Assembly (NCBI GenBank): GCA_020430775.1
Contig: JAGQJE010000030.1
Location: 1-37,761 of the forward strand
DNA length: 37,761 bases
Source: Myxococcales bacterium
GTDB lineage: Bacteria > Myxococcota_A > Polyangia > Polyangiales > Houyiibacteriaceae
Reading direction: 5' to 3'
In this document: positions 26,313 to 33,664 of the stretch, piece by piece
How the letters are laid out: every line of letters starts with the position of its first letter
Position numbering within the stretch: the stretch's first letter is position 1
Translations under genes and position numbers: made by a program
Notes under the pieces: model-generated
Told to the model about the DNA's origin: nothing
Databases searched by the model: none
What the model saw: only the letters and a program-made list of their open reading frames with translations

Positions 26313-27281
26313 TCAGGTCACGCCCGCCGGTGCGGCGCCGACGACCCGCTCCGGCGTGATGACGGCGCGCCTGCACGAGCGGTCCGCGCGCGCCCCCGGC
26401 CACACGATCACGTCCGTCAGCGCGACGCCCGCTGCGACGGTCGCTCCCGCGCCGACGGTGGCCCGCCGGAGCCGCGCGCCGGCCCCGATCGCGGCGGCGG
26501 GGTCGATGAGGTTGCCCCCCTCCGGACGCACGGTCGGCCAGCGCAGCGTGCCGCCGGCGAGGGAGGCGCCCGCGTCCACGTAGTCCGCGACGGTGCCGAG
26601 GTCCTGCCAGGGCGAGGGGTCGACGACCGCCGCGATCCGCTCGCCGCGCTCGAGCCAGGCGAAGTAGGCCGTCCGGATCACGCACCCACGCTCGGGCAGG
26701 TCGTCGAACGCGCGCCGGGAGAGCAGATGCACGCCGGTGAACATGCAGCGCGCGGCGGGTCGGCCGACGCTCCCGCGGCGGGCGCGGCCGAGGATGGTGT
26801 CGACCAGGCCGTCTGCGCCGATCCGCACCTCGCCGTACCGCCCCTCGGGGTCCGGGCGCAGGACCATCGTCGCGATCGCGTCGTAGCGCTCGTGCGCGTC
26901 GAGCGCGGCGCCGAGGTCCGGGGCGAAGAGCATGTCGGCGTTCGCGGCGACGACCGGCGCGTCCGGGTCGCCGTCGAGCAGAAAGGCGCGCGCGTTGCGC
27001 AGCCCGCCGCCGGTCCCGAGCACGGACTCCTCGCGAAAGAAGCGCGTCCGCACCGCGCGCGGCAGGTAGGGCGCGAGCGCGCGCTCGAGGCGCTCCGGCA
27101 TGGGGTGGGTGTTGATGGCGATCGCGTCGATACGCGGTCCGGGCGCCCGCTCGAGCGTGAGCGCCTCGACGGCGAAGCTCGCGAGCGGGCGGTTCGCGAG
27201 GGGCACGGCCGGCTTCGGCAGCTCGAGCGTCAGCGGAGCGAGCCGCGTCCCGAGGCCGGCCGCGAGGATCATCGCGCGCAT
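26313..27281 (-). CDS. Sugar-1-phosphate nucleotidyltransferase with a left-handed-helix-like tail
   Basis: This is a 322-residue protein. The N-terminal nucleotidyltransferase domain has the signature AMILAAGLGTRLAPLTLELPKP by eye (the GlmU/MurU-like G-x-G-T-R and the later Lys-Pro), NADMLF as the metal-binding Asp region and GTGGGLRNA as the substrate loop. The NAD and GTGGG motifs are close to MurU and GDP-mannose pyrophosphorylase relatives. The C-terminal 80 residues have short hexapeptide-like repeats (IDPAAAIGAGARLRRATVGA by eye). It should couple an NTP to a sugar-1-phosphate; MurNAc-1-P or mannose-1-P are options, not settled. Its start overlaps the moaB stop by one base (TGATG), so they are translated together. 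Confidence 0.83.
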   Translation of the reverse strand: MRAMILAAGLGTRLAPLTLELPKPAVPLANRPLASFAVEALTLERAPGPRIDAIAINTHPMPERLERALAPYLPRAVRTRFFREESVLGTGGGLRNARAFLLDGDPDAPVVAANADMLFAPDLGAALDAHERYDAIATMVLRPDPEGRYGEVRIGADGLVDTILGRARRGSVGRPAARCMFTGVHLLSRRAFDDLPERGCVIRTAYFAWLERGERIAAVVDPSPWQDLGTVADYVDAGASLAGGTLRWPTVRPEGGNLIDPAAAIGAGARLRRATVGAGATVAAGVALTDVIVWPGARADRSCRRAVITPERVVGAAPAGVT

Positions 27282-27811
27282 CAGCGCTCGCGCATGCGGG
27301 GCATCAGCTCGGCGAAGTTGCAGGGCCGGTACCGGATGTCGAGCTGCGAGCGGAGGATCCCGTCCCAGGCCTCTTCGCAGGCGCCGGTCGAGCCGGGGAG
27401 CGCGAACAAAAACGTGCCGTCCGAGACGCCGGCGGTCGCGCGCGATTGGATCGTGGCGGTGCCGATCGTCTGGTAGCTCAGCATCCGGAACAGCTCGCCG
27501 AAGCCCGGGATGGGCTTGTCGTAGAGCGACTCGAAGGTCTCGGGCGTCACGTCGCGGCCCGTCACGCCCGTGCCTCCCGTCGCGATGACGACATCGACCT
27601 CCTTCGAGGCGATCAGCGGGAGCAGCGCCGCCTCGATCGCCGCGCGGTCGTCTTTGACGATCTGCTTGCTGACCACCTCGTGGCCGTCGGCCTCGGCCCG
27701 CGCGACGAGCGCCGCGCCCGAACGGTCGTTCGCCTCCGTGCGCGTGTCCGATACGGTCACCACCGCGATACGCAGCGGCCGAAACTCGATGCTCTCGTCA
27801 ATGCCAGCCAT
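27281..27811 (-). CDS. moaB: MoaB-type molybdopterin biosynthesis protein
   Basis: This is a 176-residue protein of the MoaB/MogA fold. It has VVTVSDTRTEANDRSG near the N-terminus, then VVIATGGTGVTGRDVTPE with the conserved TGGTG nucleotide-binding loop and the following Asp, and LPGSTGACEEAWDG near the end. This family acts in molybdenum cofactor synthesis by binding or adenylating molybdopterin. No other molybdenum genes are close. The ATG at 27811 is seven bases after TATGTT, preceded by GGGCTGC, and no Shine-Dalgarno sequence is present, so the mRNA may be leaderless. The following gene overlaps by one base. Confidence 0.93.
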   Translation of the reverse strand: MAGIDESIEFRPLRIAVVTVSDTRTEANDRSGAALVARAEADGHEVVSKQIVKDDRAAIEAALLPLIASKEVDVVIATGGTGVTGRDVTPETFESLYDKPIPGFGELFRMLSYQTIGTATIQSRATAGVSDGTFLFALPGSTGACEEAWDGILRSQLDIRYRPCNFAELMPRMRER

Positions 27812-27831
27812 GCGCGGAAACATAGCAGCCC
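27812..27831 (-). promoter_or_regulatory. Candidate -10 element directly before moaB (GGCTGCTA type)
   Basis: On the minus strand GGGCTGC is followed by TATGTT (27824-27819), seven bases before the ATG at 27811. It is the best -10 match among the recurrent GGCTGCTA elements of this window. Confidence 0.5.
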
Positions 27832-27929
27832 CTCGACCGGCCGGCTCGGCCGCGCGCCGGGCGGTGCGGGGCCCCCCTCGGTGGCGCCCGCGTCCGGCAG
27901 CGCGCCGCGTGTCAGGTGCGGAGCGACGC

Positions 27930-27960
27930 TTGACGCTCACGATCGCCGGCCGCAATTACC
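27930..27960 (+). promoter_or_regulatory. Weak candidate promoter for the Fsr-like gene
   Basis: TTGACG (27930-27935) is followed about 17-18 bases later by the AT-rich CAATTAC. The -10 match is poor. It lies 70-90 bases before the ATG at 28025 and is the only -35-like box in the 213-base gap. Confidence 0.2.
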
Positions 27961-28024
27961 CTGCGCCGCTCGACGCAGCGCCGGCCGTGTCGTGGAGTGC
28001 AGCGACACGTCGCGCTACGACATC

Positions 28025-29323
28025 ATGGCGAACATGACCGACATCTCCTCGAACGCACAGCCGCTCATCTCGAGCGCCGAAGCCGGTGCGACCGCGCCGA
28101 TCGTCTCGAACCTGCCGGCGGCGCAGGTCGCGGGCACTCGGTACAGCGTCATCGGCGCGGTCAGCTTCGTGCACGTCTTGAACGACATGATGCAGTCGGT
28201 GATTCTTGCGATCTATCCGCTGCTCAAAGGCGAATTCGACCTCAGCTTCTTTCAGATCGGCGCCATCACGCTGACCTTCCAGTTGACGGCGTCGCTGCTG
28301 CAGCCCGTGGTGGGCATCGTCACGGACAAGAAGCCGCTCCCGTACTCTCTGCCCGTCGGCATGTGCTTCACCTTGTCGGGGCTTCTGCTCATGTCGGTCG
28401 CGCCCAGCTACCCCGTGCTCCTCGTGTCAGTCGCGTTGATCGGATGCGGCTCCTCCGTGTTTCACCCCGAGTCCGCGCGCGTCGCGCGGATGGCCTCGGG
28501 CGGCAAGTACGGCATGGCGCAGTCCGTCTTCCAGATCGGCGGCAACCTCGGCCAGGCGCTGGGGCCGCTGCTGGCGGCCGGCATCGTCCTGGCCTACGGG
28601 CGCGAGCACGTCGGTTGGTTCGGCCTCGCGGCGCTGCTCGGCATCGTCGTCCTGCTCCAGGTCAGCCGCTGGTACAGTGGCCACATCAACGAGCGCGTCC
28701 GGGCGCGTCGCCCCTCGGACGCGCCGCTGTACCCGGCTCCGGTCGTGCGACGCACCGTCGGCGTGCTGATGGTGCTGATGTTCTCGAAGTTCTTCTACTT
28801 GGCCAGCATCAGCAGCTACTACGAGTTCTACCTGATAAAGCACTTCGGTCTGTCGATGACCACGGCGACGCATCTGCTCGCGGTGTTTCTCTTGGCGGTC
28901 GCGGTCGGGACACTCCTGGGCGGACCGATTGGCGACCGGATCGGGCGCAAGCAAGTCATCTGGTTTTCGATCCTCGGTGTCGCCCCCTTCACGCTGCTGT
29001 TGCCGCACGTCGGCCTCACCTGGACCGTCGGCCTCAGCGTGGTGATCGGCTTGCTGCTCGCGTCTGCCTTCCCCGCGATCATCGTCTATGCGCAGGACAT
29101 GATGCCGCACAGGATCGGCATGATCTCGGGGATGTTCTACGGCTTCTCGTTCGGTCTCGGCGGCCTCGGCGCGGCCGTGCTCGGCGTGTTGGCGGATGAC
29201 TGGGGCATCGTAATGGTCTATCAGGTGTGCGCCTTCCTGCCGCTCTTGGGCCTGTTCGCCGTGTTCCTCCCCGACGTGCGCCCACCGGCCGCGGAGCCTG
29301 CGACGGCCACCCCCGGCGCTTGA
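28025..29323 (+). CDS. fsr: Fosmidomycin-resistance-type MFS transporter
   Basis: This is a 432-residue protein with 12 predicted helices. The first helix region (SFVHVLNDMMQSVILAIYPLL by eye) with conserved His-x-x-x-Asp, the GCGSSVFHPESARVARM motif after helix 4, and the second-half motif GGPIGDRIGRKQVIWFS are hallmarks of the Fsr family, which confers fosmidomycin resistance in E. coli. Natural substrates are unknown. ATG at 28025 gives an N-terminal tail of about 35 polar residues; ATG at 28034 is an alternative. The codon choice includes more A/T-ending codons than the neighbours, which could mark a recent gain. A GC-rich hairpin follows the stop. Confidence 0.9.
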   Translation: MANMTDISSNAQPLISSAEAGATAPIVSNLPAAQVAGTRYSVIGAVSFVHVLNDMMQSVILAIYPLLKGEFDLSFFQIGAITLTFQLTASLLQPVVGIVTDKKPLPYSLPVGMCFTLSGLLLMSVAPSYPVLLVSVALIGCGSSVFHPESARVARMASGGKYGMAQSVFQIGGNLGQALGPLLAAGIVLAYGREHVGWFGLAALLGIVVLLQVSRWYSGHINERVRARRPSDAPLYPAPVVRRTVGVLMVLMFSKFFYLASISSYYEFYLIKHFGLSMTTATHLLAVFLLAVAVGTLLGGPIGDRIGRKQVIWFSILGVAPFTLLLPHVGLTWTVGLSVVIGLLLASAFPAIIVYAQDMMPHRIGMISGMFYGFSFGLGGLGAAVLGVLADDWGIVMVYQVCAFLPLLGLFAVFLPDVRPPAAEPATATPGA

Positions 29324-29326
29324 CGC

Positions 29327-29344
29327 CGCCGGTGCGAGCCGGCG
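29327..29344. terminator. GC hairpin between convergent genes
   Basis: CGCCGG / CCGGCG forms a perfect six-pair stem with a six-base loop, three bases after the Fsr-like stop and 23 bases from the end of the convergent acyl-CoA dehydrogenase gene. No T run follows. It may be a weak bidirectional end signal. Confidence 0.35.
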
Positions 29345-29366
29345 CGGGGAGGGTGTGCAGGGCGGC

Positions 29367-30737
29367 TCAGCAGATGAGCGCGCCCTCCATGAGGGCGACG
29401 CCGCGGAGGTGGCGGTACCAGCGCTCGACCGGGTGGTCGCGGATGAAGCCGGCGCCGCCGAGGAGCTGGACGCCGTCGGTGCCGATCTGCATCGCCTTGT
29501 CGCCCGCGAAGGCGCGGACGTGGTGGGCGTGCTCGCGGAAGGGCAGGCCGTGGTCCGCGCGGCTCGCGGCCCGGTACACCAGCAGCCGCAGGCCCTCGAC
29601 CTCGATGGCGATGTTCGCGATGGTGAAGGCGACCGCCTGCCGGTGGGAGATCGGCTCCCCGAAGGCGACGCGGTCGTTGCAGTACTCGATGACGTAGTCG
29701 AGCAGGGCGGCGCCCGTCCCGACGGCGAGCGCGCCCCAGCCGATGCGGGCGCGGTCGACCAGCGCCTCGTAGCGCTCGGTCGAGACGTCGCCGCCGAGGA
29801 GGGCGTCGTCCGCGAGGCGTACGCCCTCGAGCTTCACGTCGGCGAGGGCCGCGCCGCGGAGGCCCATCGTCGGCGCCGGCGTCACCGACAGCCCCCGCGC
29901 GCCCCGCGGCACGAGGAAGAGCCCGACGTCGCCGTCGGCTGGGGCGCGGCGCACCGTGGGGGTGACGCGCCCGCCCACCCTGGCGGCCACCTTGGCGGCC
30001 GCCCTGCGCTCGACGCGCGCCGCGACGAGCAGCACCTCCGCGCGCTCGGCGAGGGGGACGAGCGCCTTGGCGCCGCGGAGGGTCCACCCGCCGCCGCTCC
30101 GGCTCGCGCGCGTGCGCAGGCGCCGCGGGTCGAAGAGCGCGCCGGGCTCGAGCACGGCGAACGCGGCGGGGTAGAAGCGCTCGCCCGCAAAGCGCGGGAG
30201 GTAGCGCGCCTTCTGCGCGTCGGTCCCGTGGAGGGCGAGCGCGCTCGCGACGCCGAGCGGAGCCATCAGGGCGAGCGCGAGCGCCATGTCACCGCGCGAG
30301 AGCGCCTCGGCGATGAGGGCCGCGGTCGCGGACGAGGGGGGCTCTCCCTCGCCGCCGTAGGCCACGGGCAGGGTGAGGTGGGCCGGGCCGAGGGCTTGCC
30401 AGGCGTCGAGCAGGGCCGCGCCGGGAGCGCAGGCACGATCGGCAGGGTCGGCGGCGGGGAGCAGCTCCGCGCGCGCGAAGCGCCGCACCGTCTCGCGGGT
30501 GAGCTGCTGCGCCTCGGTCGGCGTGAGGTCGAACCGCGTGGGGGTGGCGGCAGCGCCGGTCGCGTGCGCGCGGCCAGGCCGGCTCGCGGCGGCCCGCTCC
30601 ATCGCCGCGACGGCCCGCTTCGACACCTCGTAGACGACCTGCTCGGCTCGCTCGCGGAGCCCGGCGCGGTCGAGCAGGTCGGTGCTCGCCAGGTACGTCA
30701 GCGCGCGCATCGCGCCACCCATCGCTTGCTCCCACAT
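29367..30737 (-). CDS. Acyl-CoA dehydrogenase family protein
   Basis: This is a 456-residue flavoprotein. After an N-terminal extension of about 65 helical residues, the acyl-CoA dehydrogenase pattern begins: the N-terminal helical domain (TPTEAQQLTRETVRRFARAE), then LPVAYGGEGEPPSS, a mid-domain beta region (AFAVLEPGALFDPRRLRTRA) and the C-terminal helical domain (RVAFGEPISHRQAVAFTIAN, QLLGGAGFIRDHPVERWYR). It should oxidise an acyl-CoA at C2-C3 and pass electrons to ETF; chain length is unknown. The catalytic Glu is not placed with certainty. ATG at 30737 is chosen because GGAGG lies five to six bases before it; an ATG at 30791 would add 18 residues. It is divergent from the DUF1285 gene. 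Confidence 0.87.
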   Translation of the reverse strand: MWEQAMGGAMRALTYLASTDLLDRAGLRERAEQVVYEVSKRAVAAMERAAASRPGRAHATGAAATPTRFDLTPTEAQQLTRETVRRFARAELLPAADPADRACAPGAALLDAWQALGPAHLTLPVAYGGEGEPPSSATAALIAEALSRGDMALALALMAPLGVASALALHGTDAQKARYLPRFAGERFYPAAFAVLEPGALFDPRRLRTRASRSGGGWTLRGAKALVPLAERAEVLLVAARVERRAAAKVAARVGGRVTPTVRRAPADGDVGLFLVPRGARGLSVTPAPTMGLRGAALADVKLEGVRLADDALLGGDVSTERYEALVDRARIGWGALAVGTGAALLDYVIEYCNDRVAFGEPISHRQAVAFTIANIAIEVEGLRLLVYRAASRADHGLPFREHAHHVRAFAGDKAMQIGTDGVQLLGGAGFIRDHPVERWYRHLRGVALMEGALIC

Positions 30738-30822
30738 CGACGCCTCCGCGCGGACGAGCGTCGTAGCGACGGCGCGAGATTGCAAGGCCACGACGCCGCA
30801 CGCCGCCGACTGTCGCCGGGAC

Positions 30823-30857
30823 GGAAAGATCCACGGCGCGAAATCTACTCTCGGAGG
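30823..30857 (+). repeat. 35-base direct repeat, copy 1
   Basis: Starts GGAAAGATCCA and ends AAATCTACTCTCGGAGG, with a GC-rich 7-base middle. It matches copy 2 at 30886 with three mismatches, all in the middle. The start-to-start distance is 63 bases. See the finding for the promoter hypothesis. Confidence 0.8.
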
Positions 30858-30885
30858 ATCCGCGGAGCCGGGATCTCATTCAAGC

Positions 30886-30920
30886 GGAAAGATCCAGCGC
30901 GCCAAATCTACTCTCGGAGG
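30886..30920 (+). repeat. 35-base direct repeat, copy 2
   Basis: Same ends as copy 1 with a different GC-rich middle of equal length. It lies 59 bases before the DUF1285 start at 30979. The constant ends and variable spacer of fixed length look like paired regulatory boxes rather than a coding or transposon repeat. Confidence 0.8.
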
Positions 30921-30966
30921 GCCGTGCGGGGAGGCGCGGGCTGGGTCGCGCGGCCGGCGAATGCGG

Positions 30967-30978
30967 TACCATCACCGG
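30967..30978 (+). promoter_or_regulatory. Candidate -10 element directly before the DUF1285 gene
   Basis: TACCAT (30967-30972) lies six bases before the ATG at 30979, with no Shine-Dalgarno sequence between. It fits the leaderless pattern seen at other genes here. Confidence 0.35.
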
Positions 30979-31467
30979 ATGGAGCCAGCGGACTTGCTTC
31001 GAGGTCAGCCCGAGGGGCGCACCCGGGAGACGGCGATTCGGCGCGACGCGGCCGGTCGCTGGTGGAACGGGGCGGACCGCATCGCGCACCCCAACCTGAC
31101 CCGCTCGTTCGACGGCTGGGTCGACCGCGCCGAGGACGGCCGCTTCTGCCTCAGCAACGACATCAACTGGGCCTACGTCGCCATCGAGGGCCCGGCGTAC
31201 TTCGTCCGGTCGGCGCGGGTCGAGCCGAGCGGGGCGGTCGAGCTCGAGCTGTCGGGCGGGCGCCAAGAGCGGCTGCGCGCGGTCACGCTGCGGCATGGCG
31301 CCGACGGCGCGCTCTGGTGCGACGTGCGCGACGGACGCTGCCCGGCGCGCTTCGACACCCACGCGGTCGCCCAGCTCGCGGGCGTCGTCGGCGAGGACGC
31401 GCGCGGCGTCTACCTCGACCTCGGCGGCGAGCGCGTCTACCCGCCGTCTGCCGGCCGCGCCGGCTGA
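30979..31467 (+). CDS. DUF1285 family protein
   Basis: This is a 162-residue soluble protein that fits DUF1285: an early Trp-containing strand (RWWNGADRIAHPNL), TRSFDGWVDRAEDGRFCLSN, then VAIEGPAYFVRSARV and a second similar half (LRHGADGALWCDVRDGRCPA by eye). The family has a two-domain beta fold and no known function. The start at 30979 is chosen because the family pattern begins soon after. The gene stands alone; upstream is the tandem 35-base repeat and downstream the convergent TlpA-like gene, 10 bases away. Confidence 0.83.
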   Translation: MEPADLLRGQPEGRTRETAIRRDAAGRWWNGADRIAHPNLTRSFDGWVDRAEDGRFCLSNDINWAYVAIEGPAYFVRSARVEPSGAVELELSGGRQERLRAVTLRHGADGALWCDVRDGRCPARFDTHAVAQLAGVVGEDARGVYLDLGGERVYPPSAGRAG

Positions 31468-31477
31468 CCCCGCGCGC

Positions 31478-32095
31478 TCAGCGGAAGCCCTTGATGGCGT
31501 CGAGGACCACCGGGCTCGCCCAGTTCAGGCCGCCGTCGTAGCGCAGGCGCACCACGCCCTGCTTGTCGATGATCCAGGTCTCCGGGAAGAGCTGCGTGCC
31601 GTAGAGGTCGTGCACGACGTGCTGGCTCGGGTCGAAGAGGTACGTCGCGTGCTGCGGCTCGGGCACGATGGCCTTCACGGCGTCCCACCCGCGATCGATC
31701 GAGACGGCGACGACGTCGACGTCGCCCCAGCCGGCCGCGATCTCCGCGAGCGTGTCGATCGAGGGCAGCTCGCGGATGCACGGCGGGCAGTCGATGCTCC
31801 AGAAGTTGAGCACGACGACGTGGCCGCGGTGATCGCTCAGCGTCCAAGGGGTGCCGTTGCGGTCTTCGAGCGTGAAATCCGGGGCGCGGCGGTCGTCACC
31901 CATGTAGTGCGGGAAGCCGCCTTCACCCCGCTTCAGCGCGTCGTAGCGGTCGTCTCCGAGCATCGCCCGGAGGGGGGTCTCTTCGTAGCGGACGGTCGCC
32001 GCCGTGACCGACCGCGCGAACAAGAACATGAGCGGCGCGCCGACGAGCAAGGCCAGCGCCGCCGCGACGATCTCTCGCTTCGGCATCCGGGACAT
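31478..32095 (-). CDS. TlpA/ResA-like membrane-anchored thioredoxin
   Basis: This is a 205-residue protein with one N-terminal hydrophobic anchor (about residues 10-33), then a region with RAPDFTLEDRNGTPWTLSDH, the redox motif in FWSIDCPPCIRELP (CPPC) and the cis-Pro strand FPETWIIDKQGVV. Trp before the first Cys is replaced by Asp, which is unusual for TlpA/ResA/CcmG proteins and should alter redox potential. It probably reduces apocytochrome c or related periplasmic thiols for cytochrome c maturation; electrons could come from the DsbD at 9577. Start codons at 32095 and 32086 are both possible; TACATG six bases before 32086 favours the latter as a leaderless start. It follows ccmB after 65 bases on the same strand. 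Confidence 0.85.
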   Translation of the reverse strand: MSRMPKREIVAAALALLVGAPLMFLFARSVTAATVRYEETPLRAMLGDDRYDALKRGEGGFPHYMGDDRRAPDFTLEDRNGTPWTLSDHRGHVVVLNFWSIDCPPCIRELPSIDTLAEIAAGWGDVDVVAVSIDRGWDAVKAIVPEPQHATYLFDPSQHVVHDLYGTQLFPETWIIDKQGVVRLRYDGGLNWASPVVLDAIKGFR

Positions 32096-32160
32096 GTAGC
32101 AGCCCGCCGGGGGACCGGCGACCAAGAACCCCAGGCCGACGGGCCGCGGCGGGGGCACGC

Positions 32161-32838
32161 TCAGTCCGCGACGAGGACCTCGAAGAGCACGGCGCCCGCC
32201 GTCACGAAGAGCACGTCGAACGCGAGGAGGATCTGCAGCCAGCCGAGCGTCTCGCCGAGGGTCGCGCCGTCGAGCAGCTCGCGGGTCGCGACGACGCTCG
32301 AGAGCAGAGCCGGCGTGATGAGCGGGAAGATGAGCACGCTGAGCATGAGGTCGCGCGCGCGCGAGCGGACGGTGAGCACCGAGAAGAGGGTGCCGACGGC
32401 GACGAAGCCGACCGTGCCGAGCACGATGACCAGCAGGGCGGGCGCGAGCGCCCAGGTGAGGTCGACCTGGAAGAAGAGCGCGACCAGCGGCACGAGGATG
32501 GCCTCGATGGCGAGCATCAGGACGAGCGAGCCGATCGCCTTGCCGGCGAAGATGGCCGCCCGCGGCGCCGGCGAGAGCAGCAGCGCGCGCATGACGTCGT
32601 TCTCGCGCTCGTAGGCCCACGCCCGGCCCATCGCGAGCACACCGGAGAACGCGATCGCCACCCAGAGCACGCCGGGCGCTACGCGGCGGGAGGTGATCGG
32701 ATCGATGTAGAACGACAGCGACGCGAGCACCACGACGAGCACGCCGAAGAGGCTCGTCGTAAGCACGGTCTCCTTGGTGCGCATCTCGATGCGGAGATCC
32801 TTCGCGGCGATGAGCCAAGCCGCCTTCAGCAAGGACAC
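32161..32838 (-). CDS. ccmB: Heme exporter membrane subunit CcmB
   Basis: This is a 225-residue membrane protein with six predicted helices. The N-terminal KAAWLIAAKDLRIEMRTKE and the loop with WAYERENDVMRALLLSP before the next helix match CcmB, the permease of the CcmAB complex that supports heme delivery during cytochrome c maturation. GTG at 32838 is chosen because GGAGG lies eight bases upstream and the family N-terminus starts there. The start lies 13 bases inside the ccmA gene, so the two are translated together. Confidence 0.93.
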   Translation of the reverse strand: MSLLKAAWLIAAKDLRIEMRTKETVLTTSLFGVLVVVLASLSFYIDPITSRRVAPGVLWVAIAFSGVLAMGRAWAYERENDVMRALLLSPAPRAAIFAGKAIGSLVLMLAIEAILVPLVALFFQVDLTWALAPALLVIVLGTVGFVAVGTLFSVLTVRSRARDLMLSVLIFPLITPALLSSVVATRELLDGATLGETLGWLQILLAFDVLFVTAGAVLFEVLVAD

Positions 32839-33488
32839 GCCGAGACCTCCTGGACCCGCCCGCGGTGCAGGCGCACGCAGACGTCGCCGACGCGGTCGCG
32901 GAGCTCCGCGTCGTGCGTGACGAGGGCGGTGACCGTGCCCGCGGCGCGCTCCGCCTCGAGCGCGGCCTCGAGGTCGGCGACGCCTCGCGCGTCGAGGCCC
33001 GTGGCGGGCTCGTCGAGCAGCAGCAGGGAGGGGCGGTGCAGCAGCGCCCGCGCGAGGGCGACGCGCTGGAGCTGGCCGCGCGAGTAGGTGCGGCACGGGC
33101 GCGCACGGTAGGACCCGATCGCGAACCGGTCGACGAGGTCGTCGATGCGCTCGCGCGGCGTCTCGATGGCGTACAGCCGGGCGAAGAGGGCGAGGTTCTC
33201 GACGCCGGAGAGGTCGGGGTAGAGCATCGCCGCGTGGCTGAGGACGCCGATCTGCGCCCGCAGCCCGGGTTCGTCTTGCCGGTCGCTGCCGTAGTCGACG
33301 GTACCGCTCGTCGGCCGCGCGAGGCGCGCGACGACCGCGAGCAGCGTGCTCTTGCCCGAGCCGTTCGGCCCCTCGATGACCGTCACCTCTCCTGCCCGCA
33401 GCTCCGCGTCGATTCCGGCGAGCGCGCGGGTCGGTCCGAAGAGCTTGACGAGCTCGCGCACGACGACCCGCTCGATCCGTTCTCCCAT
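32826..33488 (-). CDS. ccmA: Heme exporter ATP-binding subunit CcmA
   Basis: This is a 220-residue ABC ATPase: Walker A GPNGSGKST (residues about 41-49), Q-loop region IGVLSHAAMLYPDLS, signature YSRGQLQRVAL, Walker B LLLLDEPATGLD, switch His in THD. The LSHA after the Walker A half and the SRGQ signature are typical of CcmA. It pairs with CcmB to release holo-CcmE or otherwise drive heme handling; no ccmC, ccmE or ccmF lies nearby. The ATG at 33488 is preceded by GGGCTGC-TAGGCT, nine bases upstream, and no Shine-Dalgarno sequence. It is the first gene of the ccmA-ccmB-TlpA-like set. Confidence 0.94.
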   Translation of the reverse strand: MGERIERVVVRELVKLFGPTRALAGIDAELRAGEVTVIEGPNGSGKSTLLAVVARLARPTSGTVDYGSDRQDEPGLRAQIGVLSHAAMLYPDLSGVENLALFARLYAIETPRERIDDLVDRFAIGSYRARPCRTYSRGQLQRVALARALLHRPSLLLLDEPATGLDARGVADLEAALEAERAAGTVTALVTHDAELRDRVGDVCVRLHRGRVQEVSACPC

Positions 33489-33497
33489 GTGGCGGGG

Positions 33498-33510
33498 AGC
33501 CTAGCAGCCC
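33498..33510 (-). promoter_or_regulatory. Candidate -10 element before ccmA (GGCTGCTA type)
   Basis: On the minus strand GGGCTGC is followed by TAGGCT (33503-33498), nine bases before the ATG at 33488. It is one of the four GGCTGCTA copies seen just upstream of start codons. Confidence 0.4.
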
Positions 33511-33664
33511 GCCGAACAACCGGCTCGGTCGCTCCGCGGGCGGGGCGCGGCCCTCCGCGTCGTGGGCTCTCCTCCCCAAACCGCGTGACACGGAACGAAG
33601 CGCCGCACGGCGCTGGCTGCGTCGCGTGCGACGTGATAGGCCGCCCGCCGTGCCCTGGCGGACG

